Origin: Oscillospiraceae bacterium | GTDB lineage: Bacteria > Bacillota > Clostridia > Oscillospirales > Oscillospiraceae | Assembly: GCA_022793685.1 (NCBI GenBank) | Contig: JAAWDI010000046.1 | Coordinates: forward strand, 1 to 64,000 | Direction: 5' to 3' | DNA length: 64,000 bases | Part shown: positions 17,307-26,492 of the stretch, in pieces | How positions within the stretch are numbered: position 1 is the stretch's first letter | How the letters are laid out: every line of letters starts with the position of its first letter | The notes under the pieces: model-generated | Told to the model about the DNA's origin: nothing | What the model saw: the letters and a program-made list of their open reading frames with translations, nothing else | The model's database searches: none | Translations under genes and position numbers: made by a program

Positions 17307-18541
17307 GTCCCGCTCCCCACGGACACAGCGCCGTACTTTTTCACGGCGGCGGCAAGGGCTGCGTCGTTTTCAGCGCCCACTACGCCACAGACGCCGCAGT
17401 ACAACCGCAGAGCATGCTCCACTGCTTCCGGAGTACCTTGTACCGCCAGAGGACAATCCACGCCGCCCCGAAGGGCGGCTACGCCCTTGGCCAGCGCTTC
17501 AGGGCTGTCGCCCGTCAGACAAAGAAGGGTGTCCCCGTCGACAAGCTCCATAGCGTCGTCCAGAATGTCCTCCTCATCGGCATCGTCCGCAATGTGGAGG
17601 TTCTCCCGATTTTCTATGGGCAAGGGAAATACTGCACTTTCGCTGCACAGGGCGGCGGCAACGGCAGGGGCCGCTTTCGGCCCCTCCAAGCCGGACAGCG
17701 CATCCCGCAGCAGGGAAACATACCGGGGGGCGGTACCGCAGCAACCGCCCAAGAAGCGCACGCCTGCGGCGGCCAGCGCCCGCTGGCTGTCCGCAAACTC
17801 TTCCGGGGTAATGTCGTAGCCGCCGTCCTTTCTGGGCAGTCCCGCGTTGGGCTTGGCAATCAGCGGCAGGCTGGTGTGGCGGCGCAGCTCGGCAATCAGC
17901 TCCGGAAGCTGCCGGGGGCCAAGGGAACAGTTCACGCCCAGCGCCGAAGCGCCCAACGCCTCCGCCGTCATGGCAAAGGAAGCCGCCCCCGTCCCCATAA
18001 AGGTGCGGCCGCAGGCCTCAAAGGTCATGGTGCAGAGCACGGGCAGGCCGGTGTGCTCCTTGGCCGCCAGAAGCGCACAGCGCAGCTCCTGCAAATCCGC
18101 CATGGTTTCCAGCACCACCAAGTCGGCTCCCGCCCTTTCGCCCGCCTCCATCATCTCGGCAAAGAGGGCATAGCCCTCCTCAAAGGTCAGGTCGCCCGCC
18201 GGCTGCAACAGCCGCGGCAGCGGGCCAACGTCTAACGCCACCAAGGCGCCGGTTCCGGCACACGCCCGCTTGGCGCACTCCACGGAAGCGGCGATGACCT
18301 CTTCCGGCGCGTGGCCCGTCCCGGCCAGCTTCTCCCGGTTCGCACCAAAGGTGTTGGCGTATATAATATGGCTCCCTGCCTCTGCATAAGCGCGGTGAAT
18401 ATCCTCCAGCCAATCCGGATGCTCAAGGGCAGCCAGCTCCGTGCGCTCCCCCGCCTTCAGGCCCTTCTGCTGAAGCATAGTACCCATAGCGCCGTCTAAA
18501 AAGACGAAAGGCTGGTTTTCAAACAGCGTCGCTGTGTCCAT
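17303..18541 (-). CDS. Homocysteine S-methyltransferase-domain protein (MetH N-terminal-like)
   Basis: FLDGAMGTMLQQKGLKAGERTEL, GVNCSLGP, GGCCGTAPRY zinc-binding motif; start trimmed from 18562. Confidence 0.88.
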   Translation of the reverse strand: MDTATLFENQPFVFLDGAMGTMLQQKGLKAGERTELAALEHPDWLEDIHRAYAEAGSHIIYANTFGANREKLAGTGHAPEEVIAASVECAKRACAGTGALVALDVGPLPRLLQPAGDLTFEEGYALFAEMMEAGERAGADLVVLETMADLQELRCALLAAKEHTGLPVLCTMTFEACGRTFMGTGAASFAMTAEALGASALGVNCSLGPRQLPELIAELRRHTSLPLIAKPNAGLPRKDGGYDITPEEFADSQRALAAAGVRFLGGCCGTAPRYVSLLRDALSGLEGPKAAPAVAAALCSESAVFPLPIENRENLHIADDADEEDILDDAMELVDGDTLLCLTGDSPEALAKGVAALRGGVDCPLAVQGTPEAVEHALRLYCGVCGVVGAENDAALAAAVKKYGAVSVGSGT

Positions 18542-18642
18542 AGCCGTCTCCTCTCCGGGCAAAAGCCCGCGGAATTTCTACCGTTTTCCTATGGTTTACA
18601 GTATAGCGTTCCTTGTCCTGTTCGTCAAGGCCGCCGAAAGCA

Positions 18643-18678
18643 GAAAACCGGACAGGCAAAGCGGCCTGTCCGGTTTTA
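18643..18678 (-). terminator. Rho-independent terminator after flavin oxidoreductase 1
   Basis: AAAACCGGACAGGC-AAAG-(C)GGCCTGTCCGGTTTT inverted repeat. Confidence 0.8.
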
Positions 18679-18684
18679 TTCAGG

Positions 18685-20562
18685 TTAAATCTGCATGGCG
18701 GCGTCGAAGCCGGTTTGGGTTGCAATGGCCAGCGTACCGCCCCGGCGGTTGCAGTCGCCCACAAAGTAAACGTCCTCCGCCAAATCACGGAAGGTCTCCA
18801 TGGCCGCGGCGTTGGGCCGGAAGCCAAGGGAGAGCACCAGCGTATCGCAGGGCAGGACGGTCTTGCTGCCGTCCTTCTCCGCCACGGTGGCCCCTTCGTC
18901 GGTCACGTCCTCCAGACGCACTTCACAGTGGAAGGTCACGCCCGCTTCCTTCAGAAGCTGCTTGATGCAGATAAGGTTGATGGCGTTGGCCCCGGCGCCC
19001 ACCTTGTCCTCCGGCACCATGTCGATAATGGTCACCTGCTTACCGTGGCGGGACAAGGCGACCGCCAATTCCATACCGGTCAATCCTGCGCCCGCGATAA
19101 CCACCTTATCGCCCACCTTGGCCTTGCCCAGCTCCACATCGCCCGACCATGCCACCTTGTCGGTGCCGGAGGCGGTAAAGGTGGGCAGGATAGGCACCGC
19201 GCCCGCCGCCACAATGATGGCGTCAGGGGCCACGGACTTCACCAGCGCCTCATCCGCCGCAGTGTTCATCCGCACCTCGATATTGGGATGCTCCTCCACC
19301 GTGCGAATAGACCATTGCAGATACTTCTTCATCTCCGCCTTGAAGTCGGCGGCACAGGCCATGCGGAAATTGCCGCCCAGCTCCCCGGTCTTTTCGCACA
19401 GCACCACGCTGTGCCCCCGGTTGGCCGCTGTGCGGGCGGCCTCCAAACCGGCGGGGCCGCCGCCCACCACCAGCACCTTTTTACTCTTCTCGGCCTTGCG
19501 CAGGTCGAAGCGAGTCTCCCTGCCAATCAGGGGGTTGACGGCGCAGCGCACCGACTTAAACTGGCTGTGGGTGCGGCCGATGCAGGTGTTGCAGCGCACG
19601 CAGGGACGAATCTGGTCGTCCTGCCCCTTCCGGGCCTTATTGACGCACTCGGTGTCCGCCAGCACGTTTCGAATCATGGCCACCACATCTACTTCTCCGG
19701 CGGCTACCACCCGCTCGGCGGTCTCCAAGTCGAAGGAGCCGATGACGGACACGGGGATGTCCAGCGCCTCTTTGAATTTCTTTGCAAAGGGCAGGTTCAT
19801 GGCGCGGGGCAGGTAAACCGGAGCGTTGATTTGGGGCAGCAGGTCGTCCACCTCCAGCAGCCCGCGGGAAACATGGAGCATGTCGATGTACGGCTGAATG
19901 ACCTTGGCGTATTCCAGCGTCTCTTCCAGCGTGGTCATACCGGGCAAAATCTCCTCGGCAGAGATGCGGTACTCAATGGGGAAGCCGGGACCGACTGCCG
20001 CCCGAACGGCCTCCAGCAGCTCCACACCGAAGCGGGTACGCTCGCCGAAGCGGTCGGTGCGGCGGTTATACTTCTTGTTGTAGAACATGGAGGGCACATT
20101 GCCGTGGCCGCCGTGAATCATCAGCATGTCAAACCCTGCGGCTTTGACCACTCCGGCGGCGGCGGCAAAGTTGCGGATAATGTCCTCCACCTCTTCCGTG
20201 GTAGTCTTATTCACCACGATTTCTGCGGGGGTGAGCATGTACTTGGAGTAGACCAGCTCAATGGACGCCTTGGCGCCATAGCGCTGGATGCCCTCTGCGA
20301 TGTCGTTGAGGTCGGAGAGAAAACCGCGGGTGGCGGACAGAATGCGTCCTCCGCCGGGTGCGGACTGGTCCACGTTGGTCACGCCGATGGTGACAACAGC
20401 GGCGCCTGACTTGGCCAGATTGACGGTGTACTGGTAAAATTCCGGCGTAACGGAACCGTCATGGCCGGTCAGAAAAGGGGCGGCAGGCGCCACCTCAATG
20501 CGGTTTTTAAGCTCCAGGTTGCCCAGCTTCAAGGGCCGGAAAATAGCGGCGGTCTTATCCAT
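18685..20562 (-). CDS. NADH:flavin oxidoreductase/2,4-dienoyl-CoA reductase family (FMN/4Fe-4S/FAD; OYE-like, BaiCD/BaiH-type architecture)
   Basis: FRPLKLGNLELKNRI, CVRCNTCIGRTHSQFKSVRCAVNP cluster motif, VLVVGGGPAGLEAARTAA dinucleotide-binding motif. Confidence 0.9.
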   Translation of the reverse strand: MDKTAAIFRPLKLGNLELKNRIEVAPAAPFLTGHDGSVTPEFYQYTVNLAKSGAAVVTIGVTNVDQSAPGGGRILSATRGFLSDLNDIAEGIQRYGAKASIELVYSKYMLTPAEIVVNKTTTEEVEDIIRNFAAAAGVVKAAGFDMLMIHGGHGNVPSMFYNKKYNRRTDRFGERTRFGVELLEAVRAAVGPGFPIEYRISAEEILPGMTTLEETLEYAKVIQPYIDMLHVSRGLLEVDDLLPQINAPVYLPRAMNLPFAKKFKEALDIPVSVIGSFDLETAERVVAAGEVDVVAMIRNVLADTECVNKARKGQDDQIRPCVRCNTCIGRTHSQFKSVRCAVNPLIGRETRFDLRKAEKSKKVLVVGGGPAGLEAARTAANRGHSVVLCEKTGELGGNFRMACAADFKAEMKKYLQWSIRTVEEHPNIEVRMNTAADEALVKSVAPDAIIVAAGAVPILPTFTASGTDKVAWSGDVELGKAKVGDKVVIAGAGLTGMELAVALSRHGKQVTIIDMVPEDKVGAGANAINLICIKQLLKEAGVTFHCEVRLEDVTDEGATVAEKDGSKTVLPCDTLVLSLGFRPNAAAMETFRDLAEDVYFVGDCNRRGGTLAIATQTGFDAAMQI

Positions 20563-20709
20563 GGTAGATACCACTCCTTATTGTTTGGCATTTTCGCCGC
20601 AGCCGACGGCAGTTTTACTCCTTACCATATTACCTGTTTTTCGCCCCTGACGCAAGAGGCAATCTGCAAGGATGCAAAAGACCCGAAGCATTTGCTCCGG
20701 GCCTTACCA

Positions 20710-21201
20710 TCATAGGGTATGGTAAAACAGAACAATGTCCTCATAGCGGCCGGAGGGCAGCAGAAAACCGCCGGGCACCGTTCCGATGCGGACAAATCCC
20801 AGTGATTCGTACAAATGAATGGCGCTATGGTTGCTGGCCACCACCGCATTGAACTGAAGCAGCCGGAAGCCCAGCTCACCGCCCTTTTTTAAGCAGTGGG
20901 ACACCAAAGCACGCCCTACACGCTTGCCCCGATGCTGGGAGCCAACCGCATAGCTGGCATTGGCGATATGGCCGCACCGCCCCACATTATTGGGATGCAG
21001 AATGTAAAGCCCCACCACTTCGCCGGTCTCTTTATCCTCCGCCACCGCAGTGAAGGATTGTTCCGCGAAAAAGGCTGCCGCCGCTTCCGCTGTCATCGGT
21101 TCCGTTTGGGGATAGGCGACTCCGTCCCGCACCACTTCGTTCCAAATTTCCGTCATGCGCGCCACATCGGCAGGCCCGTAGGCCCGAACAAACGGTTCCA
21201 T
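20710..21201 (-). CDS. GNAT-family N-acetyltransferase
   Basis: VRAYGPADVARMTEIWNEVV...QHRGKRVGRALVSHCLKKGGELGFRLLQFNAV. Confidence 0.88.
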   Translation of the reverse strand: MEPFVRAYGPADVARMTEIWNEVVRDGVAYPQTEPMTAEAAAAFFAEQSFTAVAEDKETGEVVGLYILHPNNVGRCGHIANASYAVGSQHRGKRVGRALVSHCLKKGGELGFRLLQFNAVVASNHSAIHLYESLGFVRIGTVPGGFLLPSGRYEDIVLFYHTL

Positions 21202-21276
21202 GTGCCTCTCTCCTTACGCAAAAATAGCAGACCGTATCTAAATTATGATACGGCCTGCTATTTCATCTGTCAATAC

Positions 21277-22443
21277 TCAGCAATAGTTGTCGTACACGCT
21301 GGTCATGAAGGCAGTAATATCGTCCAGCGTCAGGGGATACTCATAGCTTCCGGTCAAGCCGTCGTTCAGGACGGTTTCTGCAAGCGCCAGGAATTGCTCG
21401 CGCCCAATTTCCTTTTCCGCCATGGTGGGAATGCCCAGCTTCTTCATCAACGCGCGGTTTGCGTCCGCCGCAGCCTTGGCCAGCTTCTCGCCCTTGCAGC
21501 CGCACTCTACACCGAAAATGGGAGCCAGCTTCTCTACTTTTTCAGGGAAATACTTGCCCATCAGCTCAATGGACGCGGGATTCACCCACGCGCAGGCCAA
21601 ACCGTGAGGGATATGAAAGGTATGGCCGATGGTGTGCGCCACAGCGTGGCCCACGTTTGCGTCACTCTCGTTGAAAGCGATGCCTGCAAAGTTGGAAGCA
21701 AGAGACATATACTCTCTCGGCTCCAGCGCGGTGACGTCGGCGCAAGCCTTGGGCAGCCACTGATTGATAAGGCCCATGACCTCAAAGGCCATCATTTCCG
21801 TGTGATAGGTGCAGTTCTTGGAGGTGATGGACTCAGTGACATGGCTCAAAGCGTCCAAGCCGGTGATAGCGGTGGGAAACGCGGGCAATCCAACGGCCAG
21901 CGCAGGGTCAACCACTGCATAGCTGGGGGGCGCCACAAGGCCCATCTTGCTGTCGGTCACCGGGTCGTTGACTACCGCCACATAGGTGGATTCACTGCCG
22001 GTACCAAAGGTCGTGGGGATGAGAATAACCGGCATCTGGGGCTTGGGCAACGTCATCTGTCCGGTGAACAGCTCCACCAGATGGTCAAGGATGCCGTCCT
22101 CGTTGGGCGTAACCACCGAAATGGCCTTGGCGGTGTCCAGACCGCTGCCGCCGCCCAGACCGACAATGCCGTCCACATGGTTCTCACGGGCGACGCGGGC
22201 ACCGTCCTTTACATTTCCGGCAGGGCATTCGGGCTTGGCCTCCGCCCACACAACGCACTCCACACCGGCGCTCTCCAGCGCCTTGACCACCTTCTTGTCA
22301 TGGCCCACGGAAACGATGCCGGGGTCGGTGACCAGCATGACCTTGCGCAGGCCAAGCTCCTTGGCCACCTCGCCGGTCTTTTCCGTCACGCCCGCGCCGT
22401 ACAGTACCGGACAAAGCTGCTTATAAGTTCCGCAATTCAGCAT
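21277..22443 (-). CDS. Iron-containing alcohol dehydrogenase
   Basis: GLGGGSGLDTAKAI, GLDALSHVTES, HGLACAWVNP; Fe-ADH His ligand pattern. Confidence 0.93.
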   Translation of the reverse strand: MLNCGTYKQLCPVLYGAGVTEKTGEVAKELGLRKVMLVTDPGIVSVGHDKKVVKALESAGVECVVWAEAKPECPAGNVKDGARVARENHVDGIVGLGGGSGLDTAKAISVVTPNEDGILDHLVELFTGQMTLPKPQMPVILIPTTFGTGSESTYVAVVNDPVTDSKMGLVAPPSYAVVDPALAVGLPAFPTAITGLDALSHVTESITSKNCTYHTEMMAFEVMGLINQWLPKACADVTALEPREYMSLASNFAGIAFNESDANVGHAVAHTIGHTFHIPHGLACAWVNPASIELMGKYFPEKVEKLAPIFGVECGCKGEKLAKAAADANRALMKKLGIPTMAEKEIGREQFLALAETVLNDGLTGSYEYPLTLDDITAFMTSVYDNYC

Positions 22444-22567
22444 TTCTCTTTTCCTCCTAATGTGCCTGCTATGAGGGTAGTATTGCCATTCCTCTTGTTA
22501 AAAAGTAGGCGTTAAATATTTCGCACGTTAATAATATCACAACGTATTTGGGGAGGCAAGAGAAAAA

Positions 22568-22605
22568 GCGGGGGAAACAAGACAAAAAAGCCTTGTTTCC
22601 CCCGC
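22568..22605 (-). terminator. Rho-independent terminator between phosphotransacylase and alcohol dehydrogenase genes
   Basis: GCGGGGGAAACAAG ... CTTGTTTCCCCCGC; minus-strand CGCTTTTTCT tail. Confidence 0.85.
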
Positions 22606-22620
22606 CCATTTTGTGCGAAA

Positions 22621-23541
22621 TTAATAATTTTTGGCAACGTAAGCAGCCAGTGCAATGGAATAGTACTTGTCCGACGCCGTAGCCGCACGGGACGTCAGTA
22701 CGATGGGAACCTTTGCGCCCACCACCATGCCGGCGGTCTCGGCCTTGCCCAGCACGGTCAATGCCTTGGTCAGAATGTTGCCGGAAGCGATGTCAGGCAC
22801 CAGCAGCAGGTCGGCGTCGCCGGCCACAGGACTCTGATAGCCCTTGATGGGAGCGGCCTCCGGGTCCATGGCCAAGTCGAAGGAGATGGGGCCTTCCACG
22901 GTGCAGCCGACAATCTCGCCCTTCTCGTTCATTTCCTTCAAGGCGGCGGCGTCCACGCACTCGGGCATCTTGGGGTTCAGAGTCTCCACGGCGCACAGGG
23001 CGGCAACCTTGGGATTCTCGATACCCATGGCGTGCAGCACATTGACCGCATTCTCCATGATGTCCTTCTTGCCCGCCAAATCGGGGTAAGTGTTCATACC
23101 TTGGTCGGTGACGGCGAACAGCTTGTGGTAGGTGGGAATCTCATAGAAGCCCAGCAGGGAAATCTTCTTGCCGGTGCGCAGGTTGTTCTCTTTGTTGACA
23201 ACAGCCTTCATCATCTCGCCGGTCTGGAGCTTGCCCTTCATCAGGACGGTACCCTTGCCCTCCTGAATCAGCTTAACGGCCACGGCCAGGCTGGCCTCCA
23301 CGCCGTCGGCGGCGATAATCTCATACTTGGCAGGGTCGTCGCCCTCAGCGGTGATGATTTCGCTGATTTTGGCCACATCACCCACGAGAATGGGGTTGAT
23401 AATGCCGTCCTTGGTGGCGCGGACAATGGCGTCCAGCGTGTGCTCGTCCTGCGCGTTGACCACGACGATGCGGGTCTTTTCCTCCATTGCCTTGGCGGCG
23501 TTTACCAGTTCGGTGAAGTTCTTGATAGACATATTTTTCAT
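22621..23541 (-). CDS. Phosphate butyryltransferase/acetyltransferase family (PTA_PTB) protein
   Basis: NPILVGDVAKISEI, GTVLMKGKLQTGEMMKAVVN, DIASGNILTKAL..LGKAETAGMVVGAKVPIVLTSRA. Confidence 0.9.
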   Translation of the reverse strand: MKNMSIKNFTELVNAAKAMEEKTRIVVVNAQDEHTLDAIVRATKDGIINPILVGDVAKISEIITAEGDDPAKYEIIAADGVEASLAVAVKLIQEGKGTVLMKGKLQTGEMMKAVVNKENNLRTGKKISLLGFYEIPTYHKLFAVTDQGMNTYPDLAGKKDIMENAVNVLHAMGIENPKVAALCAVETLNPKMPECVDAAALKEMNEKGEIVGCTVEGPISFDLAMDPEAAPIKGYQSPVAGDADLLLVPDIASGNILTKALTVLGKAETAGMVVGAKVPIVLTSRAATASDKYYSIALAAYVAKNY

Positions 23542-23573
23542 ACTCCCTTCGGGATAGATTTATTTTGCCTTGC

Positions 23574-23663
23574 GCAAAAGGCCATTAAGGGGAACCATTC
23601 CTCTTAACGGCCTTTTGCACTGAACCAGTTTACCCGTGCGCGTTTAGGCGCGCACGGGTAAAC
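23574..23663. promoter_or_regulatory. Two tandem long hairpins in the aldehyde dehydrogenase to phosphotransacylase intergenic region
   Basis: GCAAAAGGCCATTAAGGGGAA-CCA-TTCCTCTTAACGGCCTTTTGC (23574-23618) and GTTTACCCGTGCGCG-TTTAGG-CGCGCACGGGTAAAC (23628-23663, 15-bp perfect). Confidence 0.8.
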
Positions 23664-23706
23664 CCTATTTCATGATTGTTACGCCTGAAGCGCTCCGCAG
23701 AGCTTC

Positions 23707-25041
23707 TTACAGGACGTAGCCCAGGCCGCTGCCCATGGCGAAACGGCGCTTACGGGCGAAGCTGCGGGGAGAGGTAACGCCCTCGCCGGTCGGGGTAGCA
23801 ATCGTGGGGGAGTTGGTGCCGGTGCCGCAGATGCCGAACGCAGCCAGAGTGGGGGCGTTCATCGCGCACACGGTGGTGTTCATGCGCTTACCGAACAGGG
23901 TAGCGCGATCCATACGGGCAGTCCAGATGGCAGAGGAGTGCCAGTTGCCGTGCTCAGCGGCCACAGCGCGCTCGACAGCCTCTTCAAAGTCCTTGCAGCG
24001 GACGAAGGGCAGGACGGGCATCATCTGCTCGGTCTGCACCAGGTTGTCCTCGTTCTTCGCCTCGAGGATAGCCAGACGGGGGTCGCCCTCAACGGGGATG
24101 CCCAGGTCCTTCAGGATGACAGCTGCATTCTTGCCGACATACTTCTTGTTGGTGGCGCGGCCGCCGTCGGGAGTCGCGATGGTGCACTTCTCGTTGGCGA
24201 TAGCAGCCTCTTCGGGGGTCAGCAGACGGTTGCCCAGAGCCACCATCTCTTTAATCAGCTCGTCGAACACGCTGTCAACAACGAAAACTTCCTTCTCAGC
24301 GATGCAGAGCAGGTTGTTGTCGAAAGAACCGCCCATGGTCAGACCCTGAGCGACAGCCTTGATGTCGGCAGTCTCGTCCACCACGACAGGGGGGTTGCCC
24401 GGGCCGGCCGCGATGACCTTCTTGCCGGAGGACATCAGGGTCTTCACCATGCCGGGGCCGCCGGTGCCCAGCAACAGCTTGACGGAGGGCCACTTCATGA
24501 TGACGTCCAGCGTCTCCATAGTGGGCTCGCCGGGCATGGTCAGCAGGTTGGCGGGGCCGCCGGCCTCCACGATAGCCTGGTTGGCCAGGTGGCAGGCATA
24601 TGCACAGCTCTTCTTGGCAGCGGGGTGGGCATTGAAGACCACAGCGTTGCCGGCAGCCAGGTTGCAGATGCCGTTGGCAAAGATGGTGGAGGAGGGGTTG
24701 GTGCAGGGGGTCACGGCGCCGACCAGGCCGTAGGGGGCATAGTAGTCGACAGTCAGGCCTTCGCTGCTGGCCAGCACCTCGTGGGTCAGAGCCTCAATGC
24801 CCTGAGTCAGGGTGAAAGAACCGCCGTTCTTCTGCAGCTTATCCTCATAACGGCCGTAACCGGTCTCCTCAAACTCCATCTTGGACAGCTCTTCCAGATG
24901 AGCCATACCCATCTTCTTCATGCTGTCAATCATAGCCTGACGCTGGGGAGTGCTGAACTTGGTAACCAGCTCTTTCTGCGCGGCCTCGGCGGCAGCCAGA
25001 GCCTCTTCGGCGGTTTCAAAAACGCCTAACAGTTTCTCCAT
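23707..25041 (-). CDS. CoA-acylating (EutE/PduP-like) aldehyde dehydrogenase
   Basis: VTPCTNPSSTIFANGICNLAAGNAVVFNAHPAAKKSC; SFDNNLLCIAEKEV catalytic Cys; no obvious N-terminal encapsulation extension. Confidence 0.9.
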   Translation of the reverse strand: MEKLLGVFETAEEALAAAEAAQKELVTKFSTPQRQAMIDSMKKMGMAHLEELSKMEFEETGYGRYEDKLQKNGGSFTLTQGIEALTHEVLASSEGLTVDYYAPYGLVGAVTPCTNPSSTIFANGICNLAAGNAVVFNAHPAAKKSCAYACHLANQAIVEAGGPANLLTMPGEPTMETLDVIMKWPSVKLLLGTGGPGMVKTLMSSGKKVIAAGPGNPPVVVDETADIKAVAQGLTMGGSFDNNLLCIAEKEVFVVDSVFDELIKEMVALGNRLLTPEEAAIANEKCTIATPDGGRATNKKYVGKNAAVILKDLGIPVEGDPRLAILEAKNEDNLVQTEQMMPVLPFVRCKDFEEAVERAVAAEHGNWHSSAIWTARMDRATLFGKRMNTTVCAMNAPTLAAFGICGTGTNSPTIATPTGEGVTSPRSFARKRRFAMGSGLGYVL

Positions 25042-25177
25042 GGGATTTTCCTCCTATAAATAAATTTTAGGTCTTCGCATGTTTGGGGGCCTACCGGCTC
25101 GCCAAAGATGCAGCCGGCACAGGCCGGTTTATTTATACCTGTCCACGGCGGACAGAGCATAAACCGTTGAGAAGGCT

Positions 25178-26194
25178 TTAGTGGATGCAGACGGGCAGTC
25201 CCATATCCTCCAGCAGGGTTTTAAGCTCCTGCATATACTCGTCCGTGGGGGGCACAGCCTCCATGATGGGGATGTCGTCCTGAATACGCTGCCACTTCAT
25301 CACGCCCAGATTGTGGTACGGCAACAGCTGAATCATGGTCACGGTGCCGGGGTTGATTTTCTCCAGCTCGCAGCAGAACTCGCCGGTCTTGCGGATGTTC
25401 TCCTTGGAGTCGTTGAACTGGGGAATCACAGGAATACGCACCTGCAGCTTGCCGCCTGCGGCAGCCAACTTCTTGGCATTCTCCAGAATAATTTCATTGG
25501 GAACGCCTACAACACGCTTGTGCAGGTCGTTGTCCATGTGCTTCAGGTCATAGAGATAGAGGTCGGCATAGGGAACGGTCTTCTCCAGCAGTTCCCACTT
25601 GCAGTAGCCGGTGGTATCCAGCGCGGTGTTGATGTCCTTCTCCTTCAGCGCCTTTAGCAGCGCGATGGTAAAATCGGGCTGAGACATGGCCTCACCGCCG
25701 GAGACGGTGACGCCGCCGCCGGAGTGGTCATAGAAGGGCTTATCCTTGGAAACGCGCTCCACGATTTCTTCCACGGTATAATCGGTGCCGCACATATAGA
25801 GGGCGTCGGGATGGCAGACCGCCGCGCAGTCGCCGCAGTTGGTGCAGACCTTACGGTCGATATGTATCTTCTGGACGGGAGTCTCCACCATGCGGTCGCG
25901 GCCAATGCCGTTCTCGTCCACTTCGCTTTCCTTCACCATGCTGGTGGTCAGCTCACCGTAAGAGATAGCGCCCAGCTTACAGGCGTTGACGCAGGCGTCT
26001 TCACACTTCTGGGTGCCGATGCAGCGCATGGCCATCCAGGCCAGCTGGCTCTCAAACGCCTGAGACTCCGGGCTGTGGCACCACGGGCAGCGCAGGGGGC
26101 AGCCCTTCAGGAATACGGTGGTGCGGATGCCGGGGCCGTCCTGTACGGAGAAGCCCTGAATATCATAGGTCTTACCAGTCAATTTCTTTTCCAT
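25178..26194 (-). CDS. Glycyl-radical enzyme activating protein (radical SAM with ferredoxin-like insert)
   Basis: VQDGPGIRTTVFLKGCPLRCPWCHSPES (CxxxCxxC), CTNCGDCAAVCHPDALYMCG, SGGGVTVSGGEAMSQPDF. Confidence 0.95.
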   Translation of the reverse strand: MEKKLTGKTYDIQGFSVQDGPGIRTTVFLKGCPLRCPWCHSPESQAFESQLAWMAMRCIGTQKCEDACVNACKLGAISYGELTTSMVKESEVDENGIGRDRMVETPVQKIHIDRKVCTNCGDCAAVCHPDALYMCGTDYTVEEIVERVSKDKPFYDHSGGGVTVSGGEAMSQPDFTIALLKALKEKDINTALDTTGYCKWELLEKTVPYADLYLYDLKHMDNDLHKRVVGVPNEIILENAKKLAAAGGKLQVRIPVIPQFNDSKENIRKTGEFCCELEKINPGTVTMIQLLPYHNLGVMKWQRIQDDIPIMEAVPPTDEYMQELKTLLEDMGLPVCIH

Positions 26195-26428
26195 TGATTT
26201 CCCCTCACAATACCTTTCTTTATGCGTTCTCTATGCGATGGAGCGACTCCCGTATCTTGTGAAAAACAAGACGTGCCGGGGCTTCCACGGCGCTGCCGCA
26301 GCGCTTCTATTCCGCGGCGGCTCCTCAAACCTCCATGCGAATTTATTATACACGTCCATGCACTTTTTTGCAAGGCATTTTTCCTGTTTTCCCGCTCCTG
26401 CAACCCTCACAAATATTTGTAGAATTGG

Positions 26429-26465
26429 GTAGGGGCGCGGCGCTTCTCCGGCGCCGCGCCCCTAC
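26429..26465. repeat. Long GC-rich perfect hairpin upstream of GRE activase gene
   Basis: GTAGGGGCGCGGCGC-TTCTCCG-GCGCCGCGCCCCTAC; flanked by ATTTGTAG (26415) / CTACAAAT (26462). Confidence 0.8.
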
Positions 26466-26492
26466 AAATCCTGGAAATATGAAAACGCAAGC

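Noticed and set aside
18542-18684. SAM riboswitch upstream of the homocysteine methyltransferase
   Set aside because: No S-box core motifs; the only structure is the terminator of the upstream flavin oxidoreductase.
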